From GCA-2725625 sp964574215 (GTDB lineage Bacteria > Pseudomonadota > Alphaproteobacteria > Rhodospirillales > UBA2165), in the NCBI GenBank assembly GCA_964574215.1, contig CAZNLR010000010.1, positions 44,376 to 108,375 on the forward strand: a DNA stretch of 64,000 nt. The letters run 5' to 3'. The stretch's first letter is position 1. Every line of letters begins with the position of its first letter. The position numbers were made by a program, and so were the translations under genes. The notes below the pieces were generated by a model. It was given only the letters and a program-made list of their open reading frames with translations, did not search any database and had not been told where the DNA came from. This document shows, in pieces, positions 1 through 8,389 of this stretch.

Positions 1-1
1 T

Positions 2-514
2 CGTTTGAACGACGCCATTCTGATGACCAAGGAGATGGTTAAACAGCGCTTCGAGCCCATGGGCATTATGAGCACCGGTCCCGGTTGGTATGACCAGGAG
101 TATATGAAAGCCACCGGAAAATTCGGCGACGATGTCGTCAGTCTGGTGCCCTGGCACGATTCCAATAAACCGCTGTCCAAAACACTGGAAGCCTACTTCG
201 CTAAACATCATCCGGACCGGCAGGTGAACCCCAATCATACCTATACGTTTGAGGGTATTATGATTGCGGCGGACGCGTATCGGCGGGCGGGGTCGACCAA
301 TCCGCACGCTCTACAAGCGGCGCTGAAAACCACTAACATTACAAATAATGTAACCACGGCTGAACGTATCGCTTTCGATAAAAACGGTCAGAATCCACAT
401 GTGAAGAACTCAGCGGTGCAAAACCGGGGTGGCAAGAATTTGGTAATTCTGCCCAAAAGCGCGGCGGTGGCCAAACCGATTTGGCCGATGCGTCCGTGGA
501 GGAAACGGGGCTAA
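2..514 (+). CDS. Branched-chain amino acid type ABC transporter substrate-binding protein, C-terminal part
   Basis: The reading frame is open from the first bases of the window, so only about the last 170 residues are present and the true start lies upstream. The fragment looks like the C-terminal lobe of a periplasmic type I (LivJ/LivK-like) solute-binding protein: it keeps the typical stretch TYEG/TFEG followed by ADAYRRAGS and a late segment on which residues are varied by substrate. It lies 40 nt before a permease gene on the same strand and heads a complete Liv-type operon, which supports the call. The ligand cannot be told. The last residues are rich in Pro, Trp and Arg, an ordinary tail for the family. 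Confidence 0.75.
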   Translation, partial: RLNDAILMTKEMVKQRFEPMGIMSTGPGWYDQEYMKATGKFGDDVVSLVPWHDSNKPLSKTLEAYFAKHHPDRQVNPNHTYTFEGIMIAADAYRRAGSTNPHALQAALKTTNITNNVTTAERIAFDKNGQNPHVKNSAVQNRGGKNLVILPKSAAVAKPIWPMRPWRKRG

Positions 515-554
515 CGCCTGTTTCTTTGAGTAAAATAGAGTAAGGGGAGTAACC

Positions 555-1427
555 GTGGACTTTTGGACGCTGGCCAACGCGCTGGCAACCGGCCTTTTGA
601 CAGGGCTCGTCTACGGGCTCTCCGCGCTCGGCCTTTCCGTTATTTTTGGCGTTATCCGCATCGTTAATTTCGCTCATGGCGAGATTATGGTGATCGGCAT
701 GTTTTTCGCCCTCGTTTTGTTTCGGGGCTTCGGCATCGATCCGCTGCTGAGCGTGCCCCTGGCTGCGGCAGTCCTGTTTGTTTTCGGTTACTTTCTGCAA
801 AGCACGGTGATCAGCCGGGTCGCCCATCTGCCGGATCATATGCAGTTTCTTTTGTTGGCGGCCATCGCCGTGATGATCGTCAATGGCTCTTTGCTTATCT
901 TCGGCCCTGATCCCCAATCGATTAATATTTCCTATTCTTTCGATTCTTTCGAATTCGGGGAGTTGTTGATCGATAAAACACGGGCTTATGCCGCCATTGC
1001 GGCGATTGTCGTGGGGGTTATATTGCTGGCCTTTTTCAAATATTCCCGTACCGGTAAGGCCATCCGCGCCTGCGCCGATAATTATCTGGGCGCACAGGTG
1101 GTCGGCCTCCGGGTCAATCATCTCTATGCGCTGACCTTCGGTATCGGCTCGGCCTGTCTGGGCGCCGCCGGTTGCATCCTGTTGCTGCTGGTGGAAGTGC
1201 ATCCTTATCTGGCGCCTGGCTATACGTTGCTGGCCTTCGTCATCGTCATCATCGGCGGTCTCGGCAGCATGACCGGCGCCTTGGTGGGCGGTGTATTGAT
1301 CGGTGTGTCCGAAGCGTTGGCCGCGATCGTTCTGCAACCTTCCATGAAATCGGCCTTTAGTTTCGGCTTGCTGATCCTGGTGCTGTTGCTCAGACCGCAG
1401 GGATTGCTGGGGAAATCGGTCAAATGA
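555..1427 (+). CDS. livH: LivH-type ABC transporter inner-membrane permease
   Basis: This 290-residue protein is almost wholly hydrophobic, with about eight predicted membrane segments, and matches the branched-chain amino acid permease family (LivH). Family-like features are the early GLVYGLSALGLSVIFGVIR segment and FAHGEIMVIG, and a late VIIGGLGSMTGALVGG loop, the contact region for the ATPases. The start is a GTG preceded by AAGGGGAG at a suitable distance. Its stop overlaps the next permease start by 4 nt (ATGA), which implies translational coupling. It would form the membrane channel with LivM. Substrate is unknown; amino acids, amides or aromatic acids are all used by this family. Confidence 0.9.
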   Translation: MDFWTLANALATGLLTGLVYGLSALGLSVIFGVIRIVNFAHGEIMVIGMFFALVLFRGFGIDPLLSVPLAAAVLFVFGYFLQSTVISRVAHLPDHMQFLLLAAIAVMIVNGSLLIFGPDPQSINISYSFDSFEFGELLIDKTRAYAAIAAIVVGVILLAFFKYSRTGKAIRACADNYLGAQVVGLRVNHLYALTFGIGSACLGAAGCILLLLVEVHPYLAPGYTLLAFVIVIIGGLGSMTGALVGGVLIGVSEALAAIVLQPSMKSAFSFGLLILVLLLRPQGLLGKSVK

Positions 1428-2461
1428 TGGGATTTTTGGGGGCCGATCTTTCGGGCAGAGGCCGTACCGCGCTGGCGCTTGTCCTGTTGATACTTGTATC
1501 GTTACCTTATTGGTCGAGCTCCTACATACTATCCGTGGCGACTATTACTCTTTATTTGGCCATTGTCGGGCAATCCTGGAATTTGATGCTGGGATTCGCC
1601 GGTCTCCTTTCCATCGGCCATGCCTTGTTCGTCGGTGTCAGTGCCTATACGGCCGCCTATCTGTTTTCCGCTTTCGGCTTGCCGCCGGTGGTGGGCATTG
1701 TGCCAGCGGTGGTGTTGGCCATTCTCGTCGGCATGTTCATCGGTTATCTCGGCTTCCGGTTTTCCATCGGTGGCGTTTATTTTGCGCTGTTGACCATCGC
1801 CTTCGCCGAGTTGGTGCGAATCTCGGTAGACCATATGGGTTTCATCGGCGGCACCGAAGGATTGTTCCTGCAGGTGAGCGAAAGTGACCGGCACGGGTTT
1901 GATTTGATCAATCTCCGCGGCCATCCCTTCATGTTTTACTACCTCGCCATGGCGCTGACGTTTATCACACTGGCTGGCTGCCGCTATCTGCTTAAAAGCA
2001 AGCTCGGCTATTACTGGCAGGCCATCCGGGACGATCAGGATGCGGCCCAAGCCCTGGGTATCAATGTCTTCAAGTATAAAATGTACGCGGTGGTCTATTC
2101 ATCGGGCATTGCCGGTGTCGCAGGCGTGTTTTACGCCTTTTATCAGAACAGCTTGTTTCCCGAATCGGTTTTCGGCATCGAGCGTTCCATCGAAATTACC
2201 CTGGGGCCCATCGTCGGCGGTGTCGGCAGTCTTTTCGGTCCGGTGTTGGGCGCCTTTATCCTGACGCCATTGGGCGAAGGTTTGACCGAATTGATCGATT
2301 TCCTGAAAGACACGGAGATCATCGACCCCAAGCTGAAATTGAACGGTTTGAAATTGCTGATTTGGGGACTGGTGGTTTCCATGATCGTTCTGTTCAAACC
2401 CACCGGGATTTGGCCCTGGCTGAACGACAAGTTGGGATTTAGCCGCAAGGAGGGCGAGTAG
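1424..2461 (+). CDS. livM: LivM-type ABC transporter inner-membrane permease
   Basis: A 345-residue polytopic membrane protein of the LivM family, the second permease half of the transporter. Visible family features are GQSWNLMLGFAGLLSIGHA near residues 45-65, YFALLTIAFAEL in the middle, and GGVGSLFGPVLGA near residue 265, the coupling loop for the ATPase. The ATG at 1424 overlaps the livH stop; an ATG at 1427 is also possible. The stop is immediately followed by the livG start, so the four transporter genes form one operon. Function (import of a small polar or aromatic solute) is inferred from the family and context. Confidence 0.9.
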   Translation: MMGFLGADLSGRGRTALALVLLILVSLPYWSSSYILSVATITLYLAIVGQSWNLMLGFAGLLSIGHALFVGVSAYTAAYLFSAFGLPPVVGIVPAVVLAILVGMFIGYLGFRFSIGGVYFALLTIAFAELVRISVDHMGFIGGTEGLFLQVSESDRHGFDLINLRGHPFMFYYLAMALTFITLAGCRYLLKSKLGYYWQAIRDDQDAAQALGINVFKYKMYAVVYSSGIAGVAGVFYAFYQNSLFPESVFGIERSIEITLGPIVGGVGSLFGPVLGAFILTPLGEGLTELIDFLKDTEIIDPKLKLNGLKLLIWGLVVSMIVLFKPTGIWPWLNDKLGFSRKEGE

Positions 2462-3190
2462 ATGCCGGCACTCCTTGAAATCGAAAACGTCAGCAAAAGT
2501 TTCCGGGGCCTAAAGGCTGTCTCCAACGTCTCTTTGAGCGTCGAAGAAGGCGGATTGATGGCGTTGATCGGTCCCAACGGCGCCGGCAAGACAACGCTCT
2601 TCAATTTAATCGCCGGGGTCTATCCCGCCGATGAAGGCCGGATCGCTTTGGGCGGCACGGATATTCTGGGGATGAGGCCGGACCAGATCTGCGATGCCGG
2701 GATTGGGCGGACCTTTCAATTGGTGAAACCGTTTCCCGACATGACGGTGCTGGAAAACGTCACCGTCGGCGCGCTGCACGGCACCCATGACATCGGCGCC
2801 GCCCGCGACGCCGCCCGGGGACATGTGGAATTGCTCGATCTCGCCGATAAAATTTACCAACCGGCTCACAGTCTGACCCTGCCGGACCGCAAGCGGTTGG
2901 AAGTGGCGAGGGCGCTGGCGACCAATCCGCGTCTTCTGTTGCTTGACGAAGTGATGGCCGGATTGCGGCCGACGGAAACCGACGAAATGGTGGCGGTTTT
3001 TAAAACCCTCAACCAGGAAACCGGGATCACGATCTTACTGATCGAACATGTCATGCGGGCGGTGATGTCGCTGTCCCATCATGTGGCGGTGCTTCATCAC
3101 GGTGAAAAAATCAGCGAAGGTACGCCGGAGCACATCTCCCAGGACCCGGCCGTCCTCGACTGCTATCTGGGTGAGGAGGAGGACGTCTGA
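2462..3190 (+). CDS. livG: LivG-type ABC transporter ATP-binding protein
   Basis: A 242-residue ABC ATPase. The Walker A motif is GPNGAGKTTLF near residue 37 and the Walker B is RLLLLDEVMAGL near residue 160. The signature loop is the degenerate form seen in LivG proteins, reading LTLPDRKRLEVARALA instead of a canonical LSGGQ. The H-loop histidine is in LIEHVMRAV. The gene begins one base after the livM stop and overlaps the livF start by one base. It energises uptake together with LivF on the cytoplasmic face of the membrane. Confidence 0.92.
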   Translation: MPALLEIENVSKSFRGLKAVSNVSLSVEEGGLMALIGPNGAGKTTLFNLIAGVYPADEGRIALGGTDILGMRPDQICDAGIGRTFQLVKPFPDMTVLENVTVGALHGTHDIGAARDAARGHVELLDLADKIYQPAHSLTLPDRKRLEVARALATNPRLLLLDEVMAGLRPTETDEMVAVFKTLNQETGITILLIEHVMRAVMSLSHHVAVLHHGEKISEGTPEHISQDPAVLDCYLGEEEDV

Positions 3191-3894
3191 TGCTGAAAGT
3201 CAAAGACGTCGACCTTTACTACGGTGACGCCCAGGCGCTGGGGGATATATCCCTTCATGTGGATGAAGGGGAGATCATTGCCATTGTCGGAGCCAACGGC
3301 GCCGGCAAGACGTCGCTGATCAAGGCCATTGCCGGCATCCATACGCCGTCAAAAGGTTCCATTTCCTACCGCGACCGGGAGATCACCCAAATGCGGTCGA
3401 GCGCTATTTGCGAACTGGGCATCGGTCAGGTAGCCGAAGGCCGCCAGATTTTCCCCAGCATGACCGTGCAGGAAAATCTGGAAATGGGCGCTGTTATCAA
3501 GCGGGCCCGTGAAAAGGAAACGGATACCATAGAGCAAATTTTCAACATGTATCCCATTCTGAAAGAACGACGCACCCAGGCGGCGGGCACATTGTCGGGC
3601 GGCGAACAGCAAATGCTGGCCATCGGCCGATGTCTTATGGGACAGCCCGAACTGATCATGTTCGACGAACCAAGCCTGGGGCTGGCCCCGGCCATTGTCC
3701 AGGAAGTGTTCCGGACCATCCACCATCTCAGCGACGAGGGCCATACGATTATCCTGGTCGAACAAAATGTCGCCGTTTCCCTCAAACTGGCCAACCGTGC
3801 TTACGTCTTGGAAAACGGCCGCATGACTCTTGAAGGCACGGGCGACGAACTCCTCCACGACGACCGGGTGCGCCAAGCCTATATGGGGCTTTAA
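3190..3894 (+). CDS. livF: LivF-type ABC transporter ATP-binding protein
   Basis: A 234-residue ABC ATPase of the LivF family. Walker A is GANGAGKTSLIKAI near residue 33, the signature is the canonical LSGGEQQMLAIGRCL, Walker B is LIMFDEPSLGLAP, and the H-loop is in ILVEQNVAV. Overlap with the livG stop (TGATG) shows coupling. It is the last gene of the transporter operon; a GGGGACGGTCCC dyad and T-rich sequence follow directly and may end the transcript. Confidence 0.93.
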   Translation: MLKVKDVDLYYGDAQALGDISLHVDEGEIIAIVGANGAGKTSLIKAIAGIHTPSKGSISYRDREITQMRSSAICELGIGQVAEGRQIFPSMTVQENLEMGAVIKRAREKETDTIEQIFNMYPILKERRTQAAGTLSGGEQQMLAIGRCLMGQPELIMFDEPSLGLAPAIVQEVFRTIHHLSDEGHTIILVEQNVAVSLKLANRAYVLENGRMTLEGTGDELLHDDRVRQAYMGL

Positions 3895-3898
3895 AAAA

Positions 3899-3910
3899 GG
3901 GGACGGTCCC
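3899..3910. repeat. GGGGACGGTCCC dyad flanked by A and T tracts
   Basis: Immediately after the livF stop the sequence reads an A tract, GGGGACGGTCCC, then TGTTTTT. The GGGAC/GTCCC arms form a dyad around a single G. Related G4ACGG/ACAGG-type sequences occur at 21,678-21,900 and 51,232-51,283 in this window, which suggests a dispersed REP-like family rather than a unique site. It may also help end livF transcription. Confidence 0.45.
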
Positions 3911-3980
3911 TGTTTTTCCGGATAATACGTACTCCCAATTTTTTTAGGGTCTTTTTTCCTCCTTGTTTTTGGGTTAAAAT

Positions 3981-3995
3981 GTTCGTAATACGAAC
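3981..3995. promoter_or_regulatory. Perfect palindrome GTTCGTAATACGAAC, candidate operator
   Basis: GTTCGTA and TACGAAC are perfect inverted arms around one A, set in AT-rich DNA 31 nt before the molybdenum hydroxylase start. The size and symmetry suit a dimeric repressor such as a MarR, GntR or TetR protein. No regulator gene is adjacent, so the binding protein is unknown. Confidence 0.5.
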
Positions 3996-4026
3996 AAAAT
4001 TTTGTTGATGATTTAATGGGTGAAAA

Positions 4027-6369
4027 ATGAGTGGCCATGATATGGGGCGCGAAGTGCGCCGCGACGCGAAAATGAACAAGGCGGCGGGTGACCGTATTCC
4101 GTTGCTGGACGGAGTCGACAAGGTTACGGGCTCAGCCAAATATACGGCTGATCTGGACTTCACCGGCGCGCTGGTGGGTAAAATTTTGCGCAGTCGCTGG
4201 TCCCACGCGGAAATCGTCAGCATCGATATTTCGAAGGCCCGGGCTTTGCCCGGCGTGGTCACGGTAATCACCGGCGAAGACTGCGGCATGCCATTCGGCG
4301 TGCTGCCCATTGCGGAAAATGAATATCCCCTGGCCAAGGGTAAGGTCCGCTACCGCGGCGATCCCATGGTCGCCCTGGCGGCGGTCGATGAAGAGACGGC
4401 GGAGGAAGCCCTTAAGCTGATCGAAATCGAGGTCAAGGAACTGCCCGCCTATTTCACCTCCAAAGACGCCCGCGCCACGGATGCGGTGCCGCTTCACGAT
4501 GACAATCCGGACAATCTGCTCAGGGATCAGGATTACGAACTGGGCGATCTAGACGGCGAGTTCGAAAAATCCGAATTGATCATGGAATCGTCATTCAGTT
4601 GTTCCGAAGTCAACCACATGCAGATGGAACTGAACGGCAGCCTGGCCGAATTTGACGAACATCGGGGCTGGTTGACCATTCAAACCGTGACGCAAGTTCC
4701 CTACTATTTGCACCTGATGCTGGCCCAGTGCCTGGGCATCGACGCCTCAAGGGTGCGGGTGATTAAGCCTTTTGTCGGCGGCGGCTTCGGCGCCCGGGTG
4801 GAAGCGCTCAATTTCGAGATTATCACCGCGCTTTTGGCCAAATCCTGTGGCGGTACGGTGCGCCTGATGCAAACCCGTGAGGAATGTTTCATCAACCACC
4901 GGGGACGGCCGCAGACGGATATCTGGGTCAAGCTCGGCGTTAAAAAGGACGGTTCCATCCTGGCCTGTGATTCCAAAGTCGTTCAGGCGGGCGGCGCTTA
5001 CGCCAGCTACGGTATCATCACGCTCCTCTATTCCGGCGCTACAATGAACGCGCTCTACGATATGAAAGCCATGCGCTTTAACGGTGAGCGGGTCTTTACC
5101 AACACCCCGGCCTGCGGCGCCATGCGCGGCCACGGCACGGTGGACAGCCGTTATGCCTTCGATACGCTGCTGGATGAAGTGGCCGAAGAACTGGAGATCG
5201 ACCCCTTCGAAATCCGCCGCAAGAACTTCGTCGACGTACCGTGCGAAACTTTGAACGGTGCCAAGATTACGTCTTACGGTTTGCCCGAAGCCCTTGATTG
5301 GTGCGAAGAAGCCTCCGACTGGAAAGCCCGCATCGGTAAAATGCCCAAAGGTAAGGGACTGGGCCTCGGTTGTTCTCATTTTATCTCCGGCGCGCCCAAG
5401 CCTATCCACTGGACCGGTGAGCCCCACGCCACCATCAATTTGAAACTGGATTTCGATTGCGGCATTACCATCATGACCGGCGCCTCCGATATCGGTCAGG
5501 GCTCCTCCACCATCCTGGTGCAGGCGGTGGCCAATCAGCTTGGCGTGGATTACGATCGCATCCGTCTGGTCGCCAACGACAGCGCCATCACGCCCAAGGA
5601 CAACGGGTCTTATTCATCACGGGTTACTTATATGTGCGGTAACGCGGCCATCGATGCGGCGGATAATTTGAAAGAAATTCTCGTCAAGGCGGCGGCGGAA
5701 AAGCTGGATTGCAATCCTGCCGACATCGAATGTCTGGGCGAGGTCTACCGGGTTTCCGGCAGCCAGGACCCGGGTATTTCCTTCAACGAAGTGGTGGCCC
5801 AGGCTTTGGTGGACACCGGCACCCTCACGGTCAAGGGCACCTACACGACAACCCGCGATTTCCAGGGTACGGTGAAATACCGGGGCGCCGCGGTTGGGCC
5901 GTCCATGGGTTTCTCATACGGCGCAACCGTCGCCGAGGTAACGGTGGACGAGGAAACCGGTCATCTGACGGTGGACCATCTATGGTCAGCCCTGGATGTG
6001 GGTTTCGCCATCAATCCGCTGTCCGTTGAAGGGCAGATCGAAGGCTCCGTCTGGATGGGATTGGGCCAGGCCATCAGCGAGGAAACCTGGTTCCACGAAG
6101 GCTTGCCGCTGCACGCCAGCGTACTCGACTACAAGGTGCCGACCATCATGGAATCACCGCCCATCGACGTGAAAATCGTCGAGAGCATCGATCCCAACGG
6201 CCCCTTTGGCGCCAAGGAAGCCAGTGAAGGTGCGCTTGCCAGCGCCATCGCGGCGGTCGGCAACGCCATCTATGACGCCGTCGGCATCCGCATGTATCAG
6301 ACTCCTTTCAGCCCGGAACGCATTCTCGAAGCGCTGATGGAAAAAGAAAAGCGGGAAAAAGCGGCATAA
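4027..6369 (+). CDS. Xanthine dehydrogenase family molybdopterin-binding subunit (4-hydroxybenzoyl-CoA reductase alpha-like)
   Basis: A 780-residue molybdenum hydroxylase large subunit. The N-terminal a/b hammerhead domain (about residues 25-150) starts with RIPLLDGVDKVTGSAKYTAD; the molybdopterin domain follows, with PFVGGGFGAR near residue 250, GQGSSTILVQ near 495 and the catalytic glutamate region GPFGAKEASEGAL near 725. The GPFGAKEASEG form and the length (about 770 in Thauera) recall HcrA of 4-hydroxybenzoyl-CoA reductase, but other aryl-CoA or aldehyde hydroxylases fit too. No FAD or [2Fe-2S] subunit lies next to it; partners must be elsewhere. An internal ATG at 4072 is a plausible alternative start because neither start has a strong ribosome site. 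Confidence 0.85.
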   Translation: MSGHDMGREVRRDAKMNKAAGDRIPLLDGVDKVTGSAKYTADLDFTGALVGKILRSRWSHAEIVSIDISKARALPGVVTVITGEDCGMPFGVLPIAENEYPLAKGKVRYRGDPMVALAAVDEETAEEALKLIEIEVKELPAYFTSKDARATDAVPLHDDNPDNLLRDQDYELGDLDGEFEKSELIMESSFSCSEVNHMQMELNGSLAEFDEHRGWLTIQTVTQVPYYLHLMLAQCLGIDASRVRVIKPFVGGGFGARVEALNFEIITALLAKSCGGTVRLMQTREECFINHRGRPQTDIWVKLGVKKDGSILACDSKVVQAGGAYASYGIITLLYSGATMNALYDMKAMRFNGERVFTNTPACGAMRGHGTVDSRYAFDTLLDEVAEELEIDPFEIRRKNFVDVPCETLNGAKITSYGLPEALDWCEEASDWKARIGKMPKGKGLGLGCSHFISGAPKPIHWTGEPHATINLKLDFDCGITIMTGASDIGQGSSTILVQAVANQLGVDYDRIRLVANDSAITPKDNGSYSSRVTYMCGNAAIDAADNLKEILVKAAAEKLDCNPADIECLGEVYRVSGSQDPGISFNEVVAQALVDTGTLTVKGTYTTTRDFQGTVKYRGAAVGPSMGFSYGATVAEVTVDEETGHLTVDHLWSALDVGFAINPLSVEGQIEGSVWMGLGQAISEETWFHEGLPLHASVLDYKVPTIMESPPIDVKIVESIDPNGPFGAKEASEGALASAIAAVGNAIYDAVGIRMYQTPFSPERILEALMEKEKREKAA

Positions 6370-6389
6370 AATTTAGATTGAAAATAAGT

Positions 6390-6412
6390 GGGCGGGGCGT
6401 CAGGTCCCGCCC
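6390..6412. terminator. Hairpin between convergent genes, likely bidirectional terminator
   Basis: GGGCGGG (6390-6396) pairs with CCCGCCC (6406-6412), followed by GTTTTCTTT on the plus strand and by an A/T-rich run on the minus strand. It sits between the convergent ends of the molybdenum hydroxylase gene and the TRAP permease gene and overlaps the last codons of the latter. Confidence 0.65.
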
Positions 6413-8283
6413 GTTTTCTTTGGGACGACCATTCTACGATTGGCGAGAATGATCACGGCGTAAATTGCCAATCCGGTCAAATCCGTTAGCATTCCCTGGT
6501 AAAGCAGCAATAAGCCACCGCCGCCCATGGCAAGCCGTTGCCATAGGGGCACGGCCTCTTTCATGCAGCCGATGACAAAAACAGCAATACCGTAGACACC
6601 GATAAAGGCTGAAACAACCGCCAGGACGATATCCGGCAAGGCGCCGTTCAGCATGATGCCAGGGCCGAAGAAGAACATGAAAGGCAAAATATAGCTGGTG
6701 ATGCCGTAGAAAAAAGCGGTCCAGCCCACCTGATTGATGTCAGCCTTGGCGATCCCCGCTGCCACGTAAGACGCCAGCGCCACCGGTGGCGTGATGGTGG
6801 AAACGCAGCCGTAGAAAAAGACGAACATGTGGGCGGTCAGCATGGGAACGCCGACTTTCGACAAGGCCGGGGCCACCACCGTCGCCAGGATCAAATAAGC
6901 CGCCGTGGTGGGCAGACCCATGCCTAGAATAATCGCCACCACCATGGTCAGCAGCAGGGCAAAGAACGGAATGCCGCCCGACGTTGTGATGATGAGCCCG
7001 GATATTTTCGAGCCCAATCCGGTAATGCCCAGGGTGCCGGCGATGATGCCGGCGGCGGCGCAGGCGGCCGCGATGGGAACGACGCTTTTGGCGCCTTCCG
7101 TTATCGCCCTTGCCGATTTGGCGAAGAATTCCCAATCGATACGCCGCTTCCAGATGATATGGGTCGCCATCAAAAGCAGGATGGCGACGAACGACGCTTT
7201 AAAGGGCGAAAAGCCGTGGACCATCATGGCGATCAAGGCGACAAAGGGAATGATGTACTGGCCGCCCTTGATCAGGATCGAGATCATCGGTTCGCCGTCG
7301 TCTTCGGGCCGCTCCGGCTTGAAGCCGCTTTTGACCGCCTGCAAGTGTACGACGAAGCAAATTGAGGTGAAGAACAACAGGGCCGGGATCAACCCCACCC
7401 GCATCACATTGGTGTAGGGCGTACCGACGATCTCGGCCATGATAAAGGCTGCTGCTCCCATGACTGGCGGCATGATCTGCCCACCGGTTGAAACCACGGC
7501 CTCGATGGCGCCGGCCTGGTAGGGTTTGTAGCCCTCCCGCTTCATCATGGGGATCGTCAGGGTGCCCGTCACCGCAACGTTGCCCGCCGCCGATCCGGAA
7601 ATCATACCGAGCAAGGTGGAAAAAATAACCGCCGTCTTGGCGCCCGCCGCCAGCATGTTTTTGGTGATGCGGCTGGAGAGCTTGAAAAAGAAATCGCCGG
7701 CGCCGAATTCGCTGAGGAAAGAGCCGAAAATAGTGAAAAGGATAATGTAGGTCGCCGAAACGCCGATGGGGATGCCGTATATCCCCTCGCTGGTCGTGGT
7801 CAGAAATTCCGCCAGGCGGAGCGGGGCGTACCCCCGACTTTCGAAGACGCCCGGCAGGTACGCGCTGTAAAACGGGTAGGTAAAAAAAACCAAACAGATG
7901 CAGGCCAAAACCATACCAACGCCGCGGCGCGCACCCTCCAGCACCATCACCAGTATGATCAAGCCGATCCAGGAATCCAGCGGTTCGGTTTCGCCGCCGC
8001 TCATGGCGATATCCTGCCAGCGGGTCAGCATATAGATGCTGGCGGCCACCGAGATGGCCACCAGGATTAGGCTGGACAATCGGTCGTAGAGATTGCCCTC
8101 CAGCCGCTTAAGTGTCGGCTTGGTCAAAAACAGAATGGCCAGCATCATCAACAGATGAAACATGCGGATGTCCGGCGTCGACAGGACGAACAGTCCGGAG
8201 ACGCTCAGCAAATGAAAAGCGCCGATCAAGAAGGCGATGGCGTTTACCGTGTGATCCAGATACTTGTCGATCGCAGCGGCCAT
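6400..8283 (-). CDS. TRAP transporter fused permease (DctQ-DctM type, TAXI class)
   Basis: A 627-residue polytopic protein. The N-terminal part (about residues 1-130) corresponds to the four-helix small permease and the rest to the large DctM-like subunit, the fused form that goes with TAXI binding proteins. Family motifs include GSAAGNVAVTGTLTIPMMKR near residue 230, STGGQIMPPVMGAAAFIMAE near 260, and LGMGLPTTAAYLILATVVAP near 460. It would drive sodium- or proton-coupled uptake of an organic acid. It lies downstream of the TAXI protein gene, separated by a hairpin. Ribosome site AGGA precedes the ATG. Confidence 0.92.
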   Translation of the reverse strand: MAAAIDKYLDHTVNAIAFLIGAFHLLSVSGLFVLSTPDIRMFHLLMMLAILFLTKPTLKRLEGNLYDRLSSLILVAISVAASIYMLTRWQDIAMSGGETEPLDSWIGLIILVMVLEGARRGVGMVLACICLVFFTYPFYSAYLPGVFESRGYAPLRLAEFLTTTSEGIYGIPIGVSATYIILFTIFGSFLSEFGAGDFFFKLSSRITKNMLAAGAKTAVIFSTLLGMISGSAAGNVAVTGTLTIPMMKREGYKPYQAGAIEAVVSTGGQIMPPVMGAAAFIMAEIVGTPYTNVMRVGLIPALLFFTSICFVVHLQAVKSGFKPERPEDDGEPMISILIKGGQYIIPFVALIAMMVHGFSPFKASFVAILLLMATHIIWKRRIDWEFFAKSARAITEGAKSVVPIAAACAAAGIIAGTLGITGLGSKISGLIITTSGGIPFFALLLTMVVAIILGMGLPTTAAYLILATVVAPALSKVGVPMLTAHMFVFFYGCVSTITPPVALASYVAAGIAKADINQVGWTAFFYGITSYILPFMFFFGPGIMLNGALPDIVLAVVSAFIGVYGIAVFVIGCMKEAVPLWQRLAMGGGGLLLLYQGMLTDLTGLAIYAVIILANRRMVVPKKTGGT

Positions 8284-8319
8284 ATTTTCCTGTTTCAGTA
8301 AATGAGGGGCTCAAGATGC

Positions 8320-8344
8320 GCAGGGCCTCCAATGGAGGCCCTGC
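8320..8344 (-). terminator. Strong hairpin between TAXI and permease genes (partial terminator or mRNA stabiliser)
   Basis: GCAGGGCCTCC (8320-8330) and GGAGGCCCTGC (8334-8344) form an 11-bp perfect stem with an AAT loop. There is no clear U run, so it may attenuate transcription or protect the upstream mRNA, giving more binding protein than permease. Confidence 0.6.
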
Positions 8345-8389
8345 TTAATTATTTAGTGCATTGTGACATAAAATTTTCTTCCGGCTTTT

